A stretch of 64,000 nucleotides of DNA, taken from assembly GCF_003350535.1 (NCBI RefSeq), contig NZ_QQBB01000001.1, positions 836,213-900,212 on the forward strand. The letters run 5' to 3'. The notes below the pieces were generated by a model. The model saw only the letters and a program-made list of their open reading frames with translations. It did no database searches and was not told the origin of the DNA. Of the stretch, positions 48,164-55,893 are shown in pieces. This stretch comes from Microvirga subterranea. GTDB lineage: Bacteria; Pseudomonadota; Alphaproteobacteria; Rhizobiales; Beijerinckiaceae. A program made the translations under genes and the position numbers. Every line of letters begins with the position of its first letter. Positions within the stretch are counted from its first letter, which is position 1.

Positions 48164-48592
48164 ATGCTCGACCCCACCGACCGTGCCCTTGTTACGCTCC
48201 TGCGAGAGAATGCCCGCATCGGCCACGCGGAAGCCGCCCGGCGCCTGAACCTGTCGCGGACGACCGTCCAGGCCCGGGTCGAGAGTCTGGAGCGGCGGGG
48301 CGTCATCGTCGGCTACACCGTTCGCCTCGCCGAGGAGGTCAGCCGCCGCATGGTGCGCGCGCACGTCACCATCGTGGTGGCCCCCAAGGCGTCGGGCGGG
48401 GTGGCGTCGGCGCTCCAGCGCATGCCAGAATTGCGCGCGCTTCACTCCGTCGCGGGTGTATTCGATCTGCTGGCGGTGGTAGAGGCCGAGGACGTTCCCT
48501 CCCTCGACGCCGCCATCGACCGGATCGGCGCGCTCGAAGGCGTGGAGCGCACCCAGTCCTCCATCATCCTCTCAACGAAGTTCGAACGATGA
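48164..48592 (+). CDS. Lrp/AsnC family transcriptional regulator
   Basis: 142 residues from ATG (a GTG one codon earlier is possible). N-terminal AsnC HTH (LDPTDRALVTLLRENARIGHAEAARRLNLSRTTV split over about 1-50) and a C-terminal RAM ligand-binding domain (about 65-140, SVAGVFDLLAVVEAED). Divergent from the saccharopine/lysine dehydrogenase gene and coupled to the flavoenzyme gene downstream (ATGA), so it probably controls lysine degradation in response to lysine or a related amino acid. The 115-bp promoter region shows no clear palindrome. Confidence 0.9.
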   Translation: MLDPTDRALVTLLRENARIGHAEAARRLNLSRTTVQARVESLERRGVIVGYTVRLAEEVSRRMVRAHVTIVVAPKASGGVASALQRMPELRALHSVAGVFDLLAVVEAEDVPSLDAAIDRIGALEGVERTQSSIILSTKFER

Positions 48593-49797
48593 CGTCCACA
48601 GCTTCCCTCCAGGCCGATGTCGTGATCGTCGGCGGCGCCGTCATGGGCTCGTCGACGGCCTATCACCTTTTGTCCCATCCGGGCTTCAAGGGGCGGGTCA
48701 TCGTGGTCGAGAAGGACCCGACCTACCAGCTCTCCGCCTCGGCGCTCTCGGCCGCCTCCATCCGGCAGCAATATTCCAGCGCCGTGAACATCCGCATCTC
48801 CCTTTATGGAATCCAGTTCCTGCGCAACATCGGCGAGCACCTCGCGGTCGACGGGGAGCGGCCGGCCATCGACCTGAAGGAGGGCGGCTATCTCTACTGC
48901 GCGACGGAGGCCGGCGCGCCGGTGTTGAGGGAGAACCAGGCGCTCCAGGCGGCGGAGGGCGCCGACATCCTGCTCCTCGACCCGCCGGCCCTGAAGGAGC
49001 GCTTCCCCTGGCTCAACGTGGAGGACCTCGCGGTCGGCACCTGGGGCCGGTCCGGCGAGGGCTGGTTCGACGGCTGGGGCCTGCTCCAGGCCTTCCGCAA
49101 GAAGGCGCGCTCGCTCGGGGCCGAATACGTGAAGGGCGAGGTGGCGGAGGTCGAGCGGGACGGGTCCAAGATCGTGGCCGTGCGCCTCAAGGACGGCACC
49201 CGCATCGCCTGCGGGACGCTCGTGAACTGCGCCGGGTCCGGCGGGCGGGCGCTCGCGGCAAAAGCGGGGCTCGAGATCCCGGTCCAGGCGAAGCGCCGCT
49301 ACGTCTTCACCTTCAGCTGCCGCGGGCCGGTCGACAACTGCCCGCTCCTCATCGACACCTCCGGGGCCTACGTGCGCCCGGAAGGGGAGGGCAACTTCAT
49401 CTGCGGCGCCTCGCCGGAGGCCGACATCGATCCCGACTGGCACGACGAGGATCCGGCAAGCCAGGAGATCGACCACGCGTTCTTCGAGGAGTTCATCTGG
49501 CCGTCGCTCGCCCATCGGGTTCCGGCTTTCGAGGCGATCAGGCCCGGCCGCGCCTGGTCGGGGCCCTACGACATGTGCCTCCTCGACCACAACGCCATCA
49601 TCGGTCCCGCGGGCGGGATCGAGAACTTCCTTCTCTGCAACGGCTTCTCCGGCCATGGCCTTCAGCAGGCGCCCGCCATCGGCCGCGGCCTCTCCGAGCT
49701 GATCGTGGACGGAGGCTACCGGACCCTCGACCTGTCGGAGCTCGGCTACGAGCGTGTCGTCGCCAACCGGCCGCTCATCGAACGCAACGTGATCTGA
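48589..49797 (+). CDS. FAD-dependent oxidoreductase, DAO family
   Basis: 402 residues; start overlaps the Lrp stop (ATGA). FAD motif VVIVGGAVMGSSTAYHLL, ALSAASIRQQYSSAVNIRIS, LVNCAGSGGRALAAKAGLEI, and the C-terminal NFLLCNGFSGHGLQQAPAIG typical of sarcosine-oxidase/FOXRED1-like amine oxidases. It oxidises a secondary amine or amino acid. Position in the lysine group suggests saccharopine, pipecolate or another lysine-derived amine as substrate, but sequence alone does not tell. A terminator hairpin follows. Confidence 0.88.
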   Translation: MTSTASLQADVVIVGGAVMGSSTAYHLLSHPGFKGRVIVVEKDPTYQLSASALSAASIRQQYSSAVNIRISLYGIQFLRNIGEHLAVDGERPAIDLKEGGYLYCATEAGAPVLRENQALQAAEGADILLLDPPALKERFPWLNVEDLAVGTWGRSGEGWFDGWGLLQAFRKKARSLGAEYVKGEVAEVERDGSKIVAVRLKDGTRIACGTLVNCAGSGGRALAAKAGLEIPVQAKRRYVFTFSCRGPVDNCPLLIDTSGAYVRPEGEGNFICGASPEADIDPDWHDEDPASQEIDHAFFEEFIWPSLAHRVPAFEAIRPGRAWSGPYDMCLLDHNAIIGPAGGIENFLLCNGFSGHGLQQAPAIGRGLSELIVDGGYRTLDLSELGYERVVANRPLIERNVI

Positions 49798-49808
49798 GGC
49801 TTCAGGCT

Positions 49809-49828
49809 GATTCCACGTCAGTGGAATC
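49809..49828 (+). terminator. Hairpin terminator after the DAO-family gene
   Basis: Stem GATTCCAC / GTGGAATC with loop GTCA, then CGGCTCTTCTTCTTC. Pyrimidine-rich rather than a pure T-run. Confidence 0.65.
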
Positions 49829-49850
49829 GGCTCTTCTTCTTCGGCATGCC

Positions 49851-49893
49851 GCATTTTCTGTCGGCGAACCGGTTCAGCTTCGCCGGAAAATGC
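49851..49893. repeat. Bulged inverted repeat between convergent genes
   Basis: GCATTTTC-TGT-CGGCGAA (49851-49868) pairs with TTCGCCGGAAAATGC (49879-49893), a 15-bp stem with a 3-nt bulge and the loop CCGGTTCAGC. Dispersed-repeat or terminator candidate, lying just beyond the stop of the leftward stress-protein-like gene. Confidence 0.5.
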
Positions 49894-49901
49894 TCTGGGC
49901 T

Positions 49902-50570
49902 TCAATCCCTGCCGTAGATCCGGACCCGGCTGCCCTGGTTGAGGTGGCGCTGGAAGGGGCCGGATCGCGGCGCCGGCGGCGCCGACGCTGCATTCAGCTC
50001 GTTGACGCCGGGGCGGTCGGCTCGCTCCGTGTCGCGGCGGTCGCCGGTGGCCGTCGTGTTCCCGGCTCCGAGGTCGGCGGTTCCGAGCTCGTCGGTGGCG
50101 TTCGTCAGGGTGCCCATCCCGGGGAGAGCATCGGCGTTCGTCATGCCGGCCGTGGCGCCGGCGGTCAGCCCGGCGCCGAGCGGCGCGCCGGCATCGGCTC
50201 CGGAGGATCGATCCCCGACGGCCTCCCGCGTCTCGCTGTCGAGATCGAGCGGGTTGAACATCTCGAGGACCCGCACGGCCTCGTCGAGCCTGTCCCGGTC
50301 GACGCGCGCGGCGATGAGCGCGCAACCCTGTCGCAATTTCCTCTCGAACAGGTGCAGGTCGGATTGCGGCAGGTCCAGGCCGCCGATCTCGGCGCGGGCA
50401 TCGTCGGAGGGAGTCAGGCTGCGGAACCCCGAGATCGAGGAGACCTCGCGGGCCTCCGAGAAGCCGATCGCGGTGATGTGAGACTGCGCGATGCCCATCT
50501 CCATGAGGGCCTGAAGGGCCTGATGAGCCTGGGAGTGATCCTGGAACAGGGCCGTGACGATGCGGGGCAT
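49902..50570 (-). CDS. Hypothetical protein with YflT-like N-terminal domain and Gly/Ala-rich tail
   Basis: 222 residues from the ATG encoding MPRIVTALFQ. Residues 1-110 look like a compact alpha/beta domain (RIVTALFQDHSQAHQALQAL, then CALIAARVDRDRLDEAVRVL) similar in pattern to general-stress YflT-type domains. The rest is low complexity, rich in Gly, Ala, Thr and Asp, ending in a basic stretch. No signal or membrane segment. Divergent from ugpB across the Pho box, so phosphate control of this gene is possible but unproven. Function unknown. Confidence 0.7.
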   Translation of the reverse strand: MPRIVTALFQDHSQAHQALQALMEMGIAQSHITAIGFSEAREVSSISGFRSLTPSDDARAEIGGLDLPQSDLHLFERKLRQGCALIAARVDRDRLDEAVRVLEMFNPLDLDSETREAVGDRSSGADAGAPLGAGLTAGATAGMTNADALPGMGTLTNATDELGTADLGAGNTTATGDRRDTERADRPGVNELNAASAPPAPRSGPFQRHLNQGSRVRIYGRD

Positions 50571-50683
50571 GGGAACGCTTTCCGTTTGGGTATACCCATT
50601 CAACGAATGGTCGCTCCGGCCTGTTCCCCGGCGGACGTTAAGCCTGCTGAAGGAAAGGGCTTCCATTTTGGAGCCGGCTATGC

Positions 50684-50712
50684 TTGTCATGATTTTGTCA
50701 TGGAAATGTCAT
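50684..50712. promoter_or_regulatory. Pho box: three TGTCAT repeats at 11-bp period
   Basis: TGTCAT occurs at 50685-50690, 50696-50701 and 50707-50712, each separated by 5 bp, the exact periodicity of PhoB-bound direct repeats. It lies 70 bp upstream of ugpB in the 211-bp gap shared with the divergent gene. ugp operons are classical PhoB targets, so phosphate-starvation activation is strongly suggested. The GGAGGGG-like site and ATG of ugpB follow. Confidence 0.88.
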
Positions 50713-50781
50713 CCGGCCTTTACGGAGGGGTGATGAACGACAAGAACATCCCTAGTGGGATGACTATGGGAGAGATCGGTT

Positions 50782-52092
50782 ATGAAGAATAAGTCCTTCC
50801 TCGCCGCCCTGGCCGTCGGCCTTGCGACGAGCACGTCCGCGTTCGCGCAGACGGAAATTCAGTGGTGGCACGCCATGACGGGCGCCAACAACGACGTCGT
50901 GAACCGGCTGGCCGAGGAGTTCAACGCCTCCCAGAAGGATTACAAGGTCGTCGTGAGCTACAAGGGCCAGTATGCCGACACCCTGAACGCCGGCATCGCC
51001 GCGTTCCGCGCGGGCAACGCCCCCCACATCCTCCAAGTCTTCGAAGTTGGCACGGCCACCATGATGGGCGCCCGCGGCGCCATCAAGCCCGTCCACGAGA
51101 TGATGAAGGAAGCCGGCGAGAAGTTCGACCCGCAGGCCTACCTGCCGGCGATCACCGGCTACTACTCGACGGCCAAGGGCGAGATGCTCTCGTTCCCGTT
51201 CAACTCCTCCTCGATGGTCATGTGGATCAACAAGGACGAACTGAAGAAGGCCGGCGTCAACGAGATCCCGAAGACCTGGCCTCAGGTGTTCGACGCCGCC
51301 AAGAAGCTGAAGGCCGCCGGCCACAACACCTGCGGCTTCTCGAACGCCTGGGCGAGCTGGGCGAACGTCGAGCAGTTCTCGGCCTGGCACAACGTGCCGA
51401 TGGCCACGAAGGCCAATGGCCTCGACGGCTTCGACACGGAGATGAAGTTCAATTCTCCGCTGCACGTGAAGCACCTGCAGAACCTCATCGACCTGCAGAA
51501 GGACAAGACCTACGACTATTCGGGCCGCGACAGCCGCTCCGAGGGCCGCTTCACCTCGGGTGAATGCGCGATCTTCCTGACCTCGTCGGGCTTCTACGGC
51601 AACGTGAAGGCGAACGCCAAGTTCGACTACACCTCGGTGCCGATGCCGTACTATCCGGACGTTCAGGGCGCTCCCCAGAACTCCATCATCGGCGGCGCCT
51701 CGCTCTGGGTCATGGGCGGCAAGTCGGCCGACGAGTACAAGGGCGTCGCCAAGTTCTTCACGTTCCTGTCCGACACGGATCGCCAGGCCAAGCTCCACCA
51801 GGAGTCGGGCTACCTGCCGATCACCAAGGCAGCCTACGAGAAGACCAAGGCGTCCGGCTTCTACGAGAAGAACCCGGTTCTCCAGACCCCTCTGATCGAG
51901 CTCACCAACAAGGAGCCGACCGAGAACTCCCGCGGCCTGCGCTTCGGCAACATGGTGCAGATCCGCGACGTGATCTCGGAGGAGATCGAGTCCGCCCTCG
52001 CAGGCCAGAAGCCCGCCAAGGACGCGCTTGACGCCGCCGTGAACCGCAGCAATCAGATCCTGCGTCAGTTCGAGCGCTCCGTCAGCCGCTAA
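50782..52092 (+). CDS. ugpB: sn-glycerol-3-phosphate ABC transporter, substrate-binding protein
   Basis: 436 residues, UgpB length. Signal peptide KSFLAALAVGLATSTSAFAQ, then TEIQWWHAMTGANNDVVNRL, the family start. FNSSSMVMWINKDELKKAG and GASLWVMGGKSADEYKGVAK are also typical. Periplasmic capture of glycerol-3-phosphate and glycerophosphodiesters as phosphate sources. First gene of ugpBAEC, downstream of the Pho box, and followed by a strong intercistronic hairpin. Confidence 0.95.
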   Translation: MKNKSFLAALAVGLATSTSAFAQTEIQWWHAMTGANNDVVNRLAEEFNASQKDYKVVVSYKGQYADTLNAGIAAFRAGNAPHILQVFEVGTATMMGARGAIKPVHEMMKEAGEKFDPQAYLPAITGYYSTAKGEMLSFPFNSSSMVMWINKDELKKAGVNEIPKTWPQVFDAAKKLKAAGHNTCGFSNAWASWANVEQFSAWHNVPMATKANGLDGFDTEMKFNSPLHVKHLQNLIDLQKDKTYDYSGRDSRSEGRFTSGECAIFLTSSGFYGNVKANAKFDYTSVPMPYYPDVQGAPQNSIIGGASLWVMGGKSADEYKGVAKFFTFLSDTDRQAKLHQESGYLPITKAAYEKTKASGFYEKNPVLQTPLIELTNKEPTENSRGLRFGNMVQIRDVISEEIESALAGQKPAKDALDAAVNRSNQILRQFERSVSR

Positions 52093-52111
52093 AACCTGCT
52101 AAGCACACGCG

Positions 52112-52144
52112 TCATCCCGGGCGGTCTCCGACCGCCCGGGATGA
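52112..52144 (+). terminator. Intercistronic stem-loop after ugpB
   Basis: Perfect 14-bp stem TCATCCCGGGCGGT / ACCGCCCGGGATGA with a 5-nt loop, followed by TCTTATC. Probably gives partial termination or protects the ugpB mRNA, so the binding protein is made in excess over the membrane components. Confidence 0.75.
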
Positions 52145-52212
52145 TCTTATCACGAGCCTGCGGAACGGCGTCGCCGCTCCGGGCCGGCCTGTCCTAGGGT
52201 GACCTGAACGCG

Positions 52213-53094
52213 ATGGAAAAACGCGCCCTCTTCTCAAGCAAGATCCTGCCGTATGCGCTGCTCCTGCCGCAGCTCGCGATCACGATCATTTTCTTTTACT
52301 GGCCAGCCTCCCAGGCCGTTTGGCAATCCTTCCTCATGGAGGACGCCTTCGGGCTCACCAGCGAGTTCGTCGGGTTCGAGAACTACCGCGCCCTGTTCGC
52401 GCAGCCCGAATATTACCGGGCGATGGTGACGACGGCGGTCTTCTCCACGGCCGTCGCGCTCCTGTCCCTGTCCTGCGCCCTCCTGCTCGCCACCCAGGCC
52501 GACAAGCAGCTGCGGTTCGCCCACGGCTACAAGACGCTCCTGATCTGGCCCTATGCGGTGGCCCCGGCCATCGCGGGCGTGCTGTGGATCTTCATGTTCC
52601 ATCCGACGCTCGGCACCCTGGCCCGTCCCATCAAGGGGCTGGGCATCGACTGGAACCCGATGCTCAACGCCAACCATGCCATGATCCTGCTGGTGCTCTC
52701 CGCCACCTGGAAGCAGATCAGCTACAACTTCCTGTTCTTCCTCGCGGGGCTGCAGTCGATTCCCAAGAGCGTGATCGAGGCCGCCGCCATCGACGGCTCG
52801 GGCCCGGTGCGGCGCTTCTGGACGATCATCTTCCCGCTGCTCTCGCCCACCACCTTCTTCCTCATCGTGGTCAACATCGTCTACGTGTTCTTCGACACGT
52901 TCGGCATCATCGACGCGGTGACGGGCGGCGGACCGGCCGGGCAGACCACGACCCTCGTCTACAAGGTCTACGCGGACGGCCGCCTCGGCGGCGATCTCGG
53001 CGGCTCGGCCGCCCAGTCGGTGATCCTCATGGTCATCGTGATCGCGCTCACCGCCATCCAGTTCAAATACGTCGAGCGCAAGGTGCAGTACTGA
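52213..53094 (+). CDS. ugpA: sn-glycerol-3-phosphate ABC transporter permease UgpA
   Basis: 293 residues, six membrane segments, BPD_transp_1 domain. Starts [19 protein letters not shown]; the EAA loop is [20 protein letters not shown], which contacts the ATPase. Its stop overlaps the ugpE start by one base (TGATG). Works with UgpE, UgpC and UgpB. Confidence 0.95.
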   Translation: MEKRALFSSKILPYALLLPQLAITIIFFYWPASQAVWQSFLMEDAFGLTSEFVGFENYRALFAQPEYYRAMVTTAVFSTAVALLSLSCALLLATQADKQLRFAHGYKTLLIWPYAVAPAIAGVLWIFMFHPTLGTLARPIKGLGIDWNPMLNANHAMILLVLSATWKQISYNFLFFLAGLQSIPKSVIEAAAIDGSGPVRRFWTIIFPLLSPTTFFLIVVNIVYVFFDTFGIIDAVTGGGPAGQTTTLVYKVYADGRLGGDLGGSAAQSVILMVIVIALTAIQFKYVERKVQY

Positions 53095-53942
53095 TGGTCG
53101 AGAACCGCCCCTACAGAAACTTCCTGGCCTATCTGGTGCTGACGATCGGCATTGTGATCGTCGCCTTCCCGGTCTACCTGGCGATCCTCGCCTCGACCTT
53201 CGACGCCGGCACCATCGCCAACGGCAACATGCCCCTGCTGCCCGGCGACCAGGCGGTCACGAACTACACCCGGACCATCTTCGAAGGCGCGTCGCGCACC
53301 TCGCGCGAGCCCGTCGGCGGCATGATGCTGAACTCCTTCATCATGGCCATGGGCATCGCGGTCGGGAAGATCCTGATCTCGATCCTGTCCGCCTTCGCGG
53401 TGGTGTATTTCAACTTCCCGTTCCGCAAGACGGCGTTCTGGGTGATCTTCATCACCCTGATGCTGCCGGTCGAAGTGCGCATCTATCCGACCTACAAGAT
53501 CGTGGCGGATCTCGGCCTCCTCGACACCTATACGGGCCTCGTCCTGCCGCTGATCGCGTCGGCGACCGGCACGCTGCTCTTCCGCCAGTTCTTCATGACG
53601 ATCCCGGACGAGCTCCTGGAGGCCTCGAAGATCGATGGCGCGGGCGCGTTCCGGTTCTTCAAGGACACGCTCATCCCGCTGTCGATCACCACCATCGCGG
53701 CCCTGTTCGTGATCCAGTTCATCTACGGCTGGAACCAGTATCTCTGGCCGCTCCTGATCACCACCAAGAGCTCGATGCAGACCATTGTGATCGGCATCAA
53801 GAAGATGATCACCACGCAGGACGCCCTGACGGAGTGGCAGATCGCCATGACGACGGCCGTGCTCGCCATGATCCCGCCGGTGCTGGTGGTGATCTTCATG
53901 CAGCGGCTCTTCGTGAAGGGGCTCGTCGAAACCGAGAAGTGA
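53094..53942 (+). CDS. ugpE: sn-glycerol-3-phosphate ABC transporter permease UgpE
   Basis: 282 residues, six membrane segments, second permease of the pair. Start at the ATG overlapping the ugpA stop. EAA loop [20 protein letters not shown], family segments [19 protein letters not shown] and [20 protein letters not shown]. Inner-membrane component of glycerol-3-phosphate import. Confidence 0.95.
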   Translation: MVENRPYRNFLAYLVLTIGIVIVAFPVYLAILASTFDAGTIANGNMPLLPGDQAVTNYTRTIFEGASRTSREPVGGMMLNSFIMAMGIAVGKILISILSAFAVVYFNFPFRKTAFWVIFITLMLPVEVRIYPTYKIVADLGLLDTYTGLVLPLIASATGTLLFRQFFMTIPDELLEASKIDGAGAFRFFKDTLIPLSITTIAALFVIQFIYGWNQYLWPLLITTKSSMQTIVIGIKKMITTQDALTEWQIAMTTAVLAMIPPVLVVIFMQRLFVKGLVETEK

Positions 53943-54051
53943 TGCGCAGATCCTGCGCATCGTCCACCCCGCAGCGGGTGGGCACGTCATGATTGAAGAA
54001 CATCCCGCCTGGCGCCTTGAGCGGCCGGGCCGAAGCGAAGGGTTGAAGACT

Positions 54052-55128
54052 ATGGCAGGCGTTACGCTCGATACGGTGCGGAAGGTCTATACGGGCAATG
54101 TCGAGGCCGTGAAGGGCGTGTCCCTCGGCATCAAGGACGGTTCGTTCTGCGTGCTCGTCGGACCGTCGGGCTGCGGAAAATCCACGCTGCTGCGCATGAT
54201 CGCTGGTCTCGAGACCATCTCGGGCGGCGCCGTGAAGATCGGCGACCGGGTCGTGAACGAGGTCGAGCCCGCCGACCGCGACATCGCGATGGTGTTCCAG
54301 AACTACGCGCTCTATCCGCACATGAGCGTCTACGACAACATGGCCTACGGTCTGAAGAACCGCGGCACGCCCAAGGACGAGATCGAGAAGCGCGTGAAGG
54401 AGGCGGCCCGCATCCTGGCGATCGAGCCGTTCCTCGCCCGCAAGCCGCGCCAGCTCTCCGGCGGCCAGCGCCAGCGCGTGGCCATGGGGCGCGCCATCGT
54501 GCGCAAGCCGCAGGTCTTCCTGTTCGACGAGCCCCTCTCGAACCTCGACGCCAAGCTGCGTGTGCAGATGCGCGTCGAGATCAAGCGCCTCCAGCGGGCG
54601 CTCGGCGTGACGTCGATCTACGTGACGCACGACCAGGTCGAGGCCATGACGCTCTCCGACCAGCTCGTGGTGATGTCGGGCGGCCAGATCGAGCAGGTCG
54701 GCACCCCGGCGGAGGTCTATCGCCGTCCCGAGACCCGGTTCGTGGCGACCTTCATCGGCTCCCCGCCCATGAACATCCTCCCCGGTAAGGTCGAGGGCCC
54801 CGGCCGCGTCTCCGTCGGCGGCCAGACCATTTCCGTCACCGACATGCGCGACGGGCTCGCCCCGGGCTCGGCCATCGAGGTCGGCCTGCGTCCGGAGGAC
54901 GTCCAGGCGGGCGCCGCCGGCAGCAGCAGCCTGACGATGGACGTGGATTTCGTCGAGGAGCTCGGCGCGACCCAGCTGTTCCACGGCAAGGTCGCCGGCA
55001 CGGAGTTCGTGGTCCAGGCCTCGACCGGCCAGATCCCGGCCGACAGCCGCACCCTGACGCTCTCCATCGATCCGACCAACGTCCACCTCTTCGACCCGCA
55101 GACGACGAAGCGCCTCGGCCGCGCGTAA
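54052..55128 (+). CDS. ugpC: sn-glycerol-3-phosphate ABC transporter ATP-binding protein UgpC
   Basis: 358 residues from the ATG encoding [13 protein letters not shown], the canonical start; an ATG 63 bp upstream is less likely. Walker [11 protein letters not shown]-loop [17 protein letters not shown], signature [14 protein letters not shown], Walker [12 protein letters not shown] and switch His in [10 protein letters not shown]. The C-terminal TOBE/regulatory domain (about 240-358) is present, as in MalK-type ATPases. Last gene of the operon, closed by a strong terminator. Confidence 0.95.
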   Translation: MAGVTLDTVRKVYTGNVEAVKGVSLGIKDGSFCVLVGPSGCGKSTLLRMIAGLETISGGAVKIGDRVVNEVEPADRDIAMVFQNYALYPHMSVYDNMAYGLKNRGTPKDEIEKRVKEAARILAIEPFLARKPRQLSGGQRQRVAMGRAIVRKPQVFLFDEPLSNLDAKLRVQMRVEIKRLQRALGVTSIYVTHDQVEAMTLSDQLVVMSGGQIEQVGTPAEVYRRPETRFVATFIGSPPMNILPGKVEGPGRVSVGGQTISVTDMRDGLAPGSAIEVGLRPEDVQAGAAGSSSLTMDVDFVEELGATQLFHGKVAGTEFVVQASTGQIPADSRTLTLSIDPTNVHLFDPQTTKRLGRA

Positions 55129-55217
55129 GCACTGCGGCAGCTCCTCCGCGTCCTATGGGCATTCAGGCCGGCGCGTCGGAGCCGGGCTCGGAACCCAGTA
55201 CCGCTGACAGTCAAAGG

Positions 55218-55248
55218 AAAAGGCGCTGCAAGCATCGCAGCGCCTTTT
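55218..55248. terminator. Terminator of the ugp operon
   Basis: Perfect 12-bp stem AAAAGGCGCTGC / GCAGCGCCTTTT with a 7-nt loop, 90 bp after the ugpC stop. A-run and T-run make it usable in both directions. Confidence 0.88.
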
Positions 55249-55328
55249 CGCTTGCGTAGGGTTGACAGGTTCCAGGCTCCGCTGCCCGGCCCCGACTGAC
55301 GAGCAGAGACGATGTTCCTCATTTGTTC

Positions 55329-55357
55329 TTGACTGCCGCGTCAAGCTTGGCTATATC
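55329..55357 (+). promoter_or_regulatory. Near-consensus sigma-70 promoter
   Basis: TTGACT (55329-55334), a 17-bp spacer, and TATATC (55352-55357). Predicted start near 55364, about 530 bp upstream of the ammonia-lyase ATG. It is the best -35/-10 match I noticed in the window. Confidence 0.65.
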
Positions 55358-55893
55358 GTTGCCGTTCGCTCTCGCGAGGGACGCGCCCGAGGCGTCGGTC
55401 GAGGAGAGCGGATGCGGCTGTGATCGTCGGCGGCTTCGCACCCCGCGGGCGGCACGGCTCCGAGCGGGAGACGAGGCAGGCGGGTCTGTTCGGGCAGGGC
55501 CGTCTTCATCCTCTCCTCAGCCTCGCCCGCGCCGCAGGCCTGACACGCCGGCGGAGCTGCGCGAACGAGCGCCCTAAGGTGCATGGGGACTGCTGTGGGG
55601 TCCCGGATCATGCGCCGGAGCGCGAGGCCGGAGCCGGGACAAGCCGCGCGCGGGATGCGGTTGCGCTTCCCGTCCGGGCGGCTCCCGCCCCGAACTCTTC
55701 GCGCTCCGCTTCGGACCGCGAGGCCCAACGCGTCCCGCGCTTCCCTCGTCTCAACGAGAGTGCCAGGACCAGACGAACAGCCCTTCGCGCCCGAAACGGC
55801 GTGGAGCCCATCACCCGTGGGCGCCCGTCGCGGCGCGGCGGTTGCGCCCCGCACGAAGCCCCATTATCCCTTGAGCGACAGCGAGGAACAGCG

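Larger units (their letters stand above)
55129..55893. other. 765-bp region without a recognisable gene, upstream of the ammonia-lyase gene
   Basis: It contains the ugp terminator, a near-consensus promoter (55329-55357) and then about 530 bp of very GC-rich sequence up to the ammonia-lyase start. Open frames in it (for example 55583-55897, 104 codons, Arg/Pro-rich) have compositions expected of chance frames in such DNA. I looked for tmRNA, RNase P RNA, SRP RNA and tRNA signatures and found none. It may be a long structured leader, an unrecognised non-coding RNA or decayed sequence. Confidence 0.6.

Noticed and set aside
47185..48588. Extension of the DAO-family frame to 870 codons
   Set aside because: The extra part lies antisense to the saccharopine dehydrogenase family gene and in another frame of the Lrp gene; the ATGA start gives normal length.
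55360..55890. Possible tmRNA, RNase P RNA or SRP RNA
   Set aside because: No tag-peptide codons, no GAGGAAAGTCC-type block and no GGAAGCAGCC-type SRP loop could be found.
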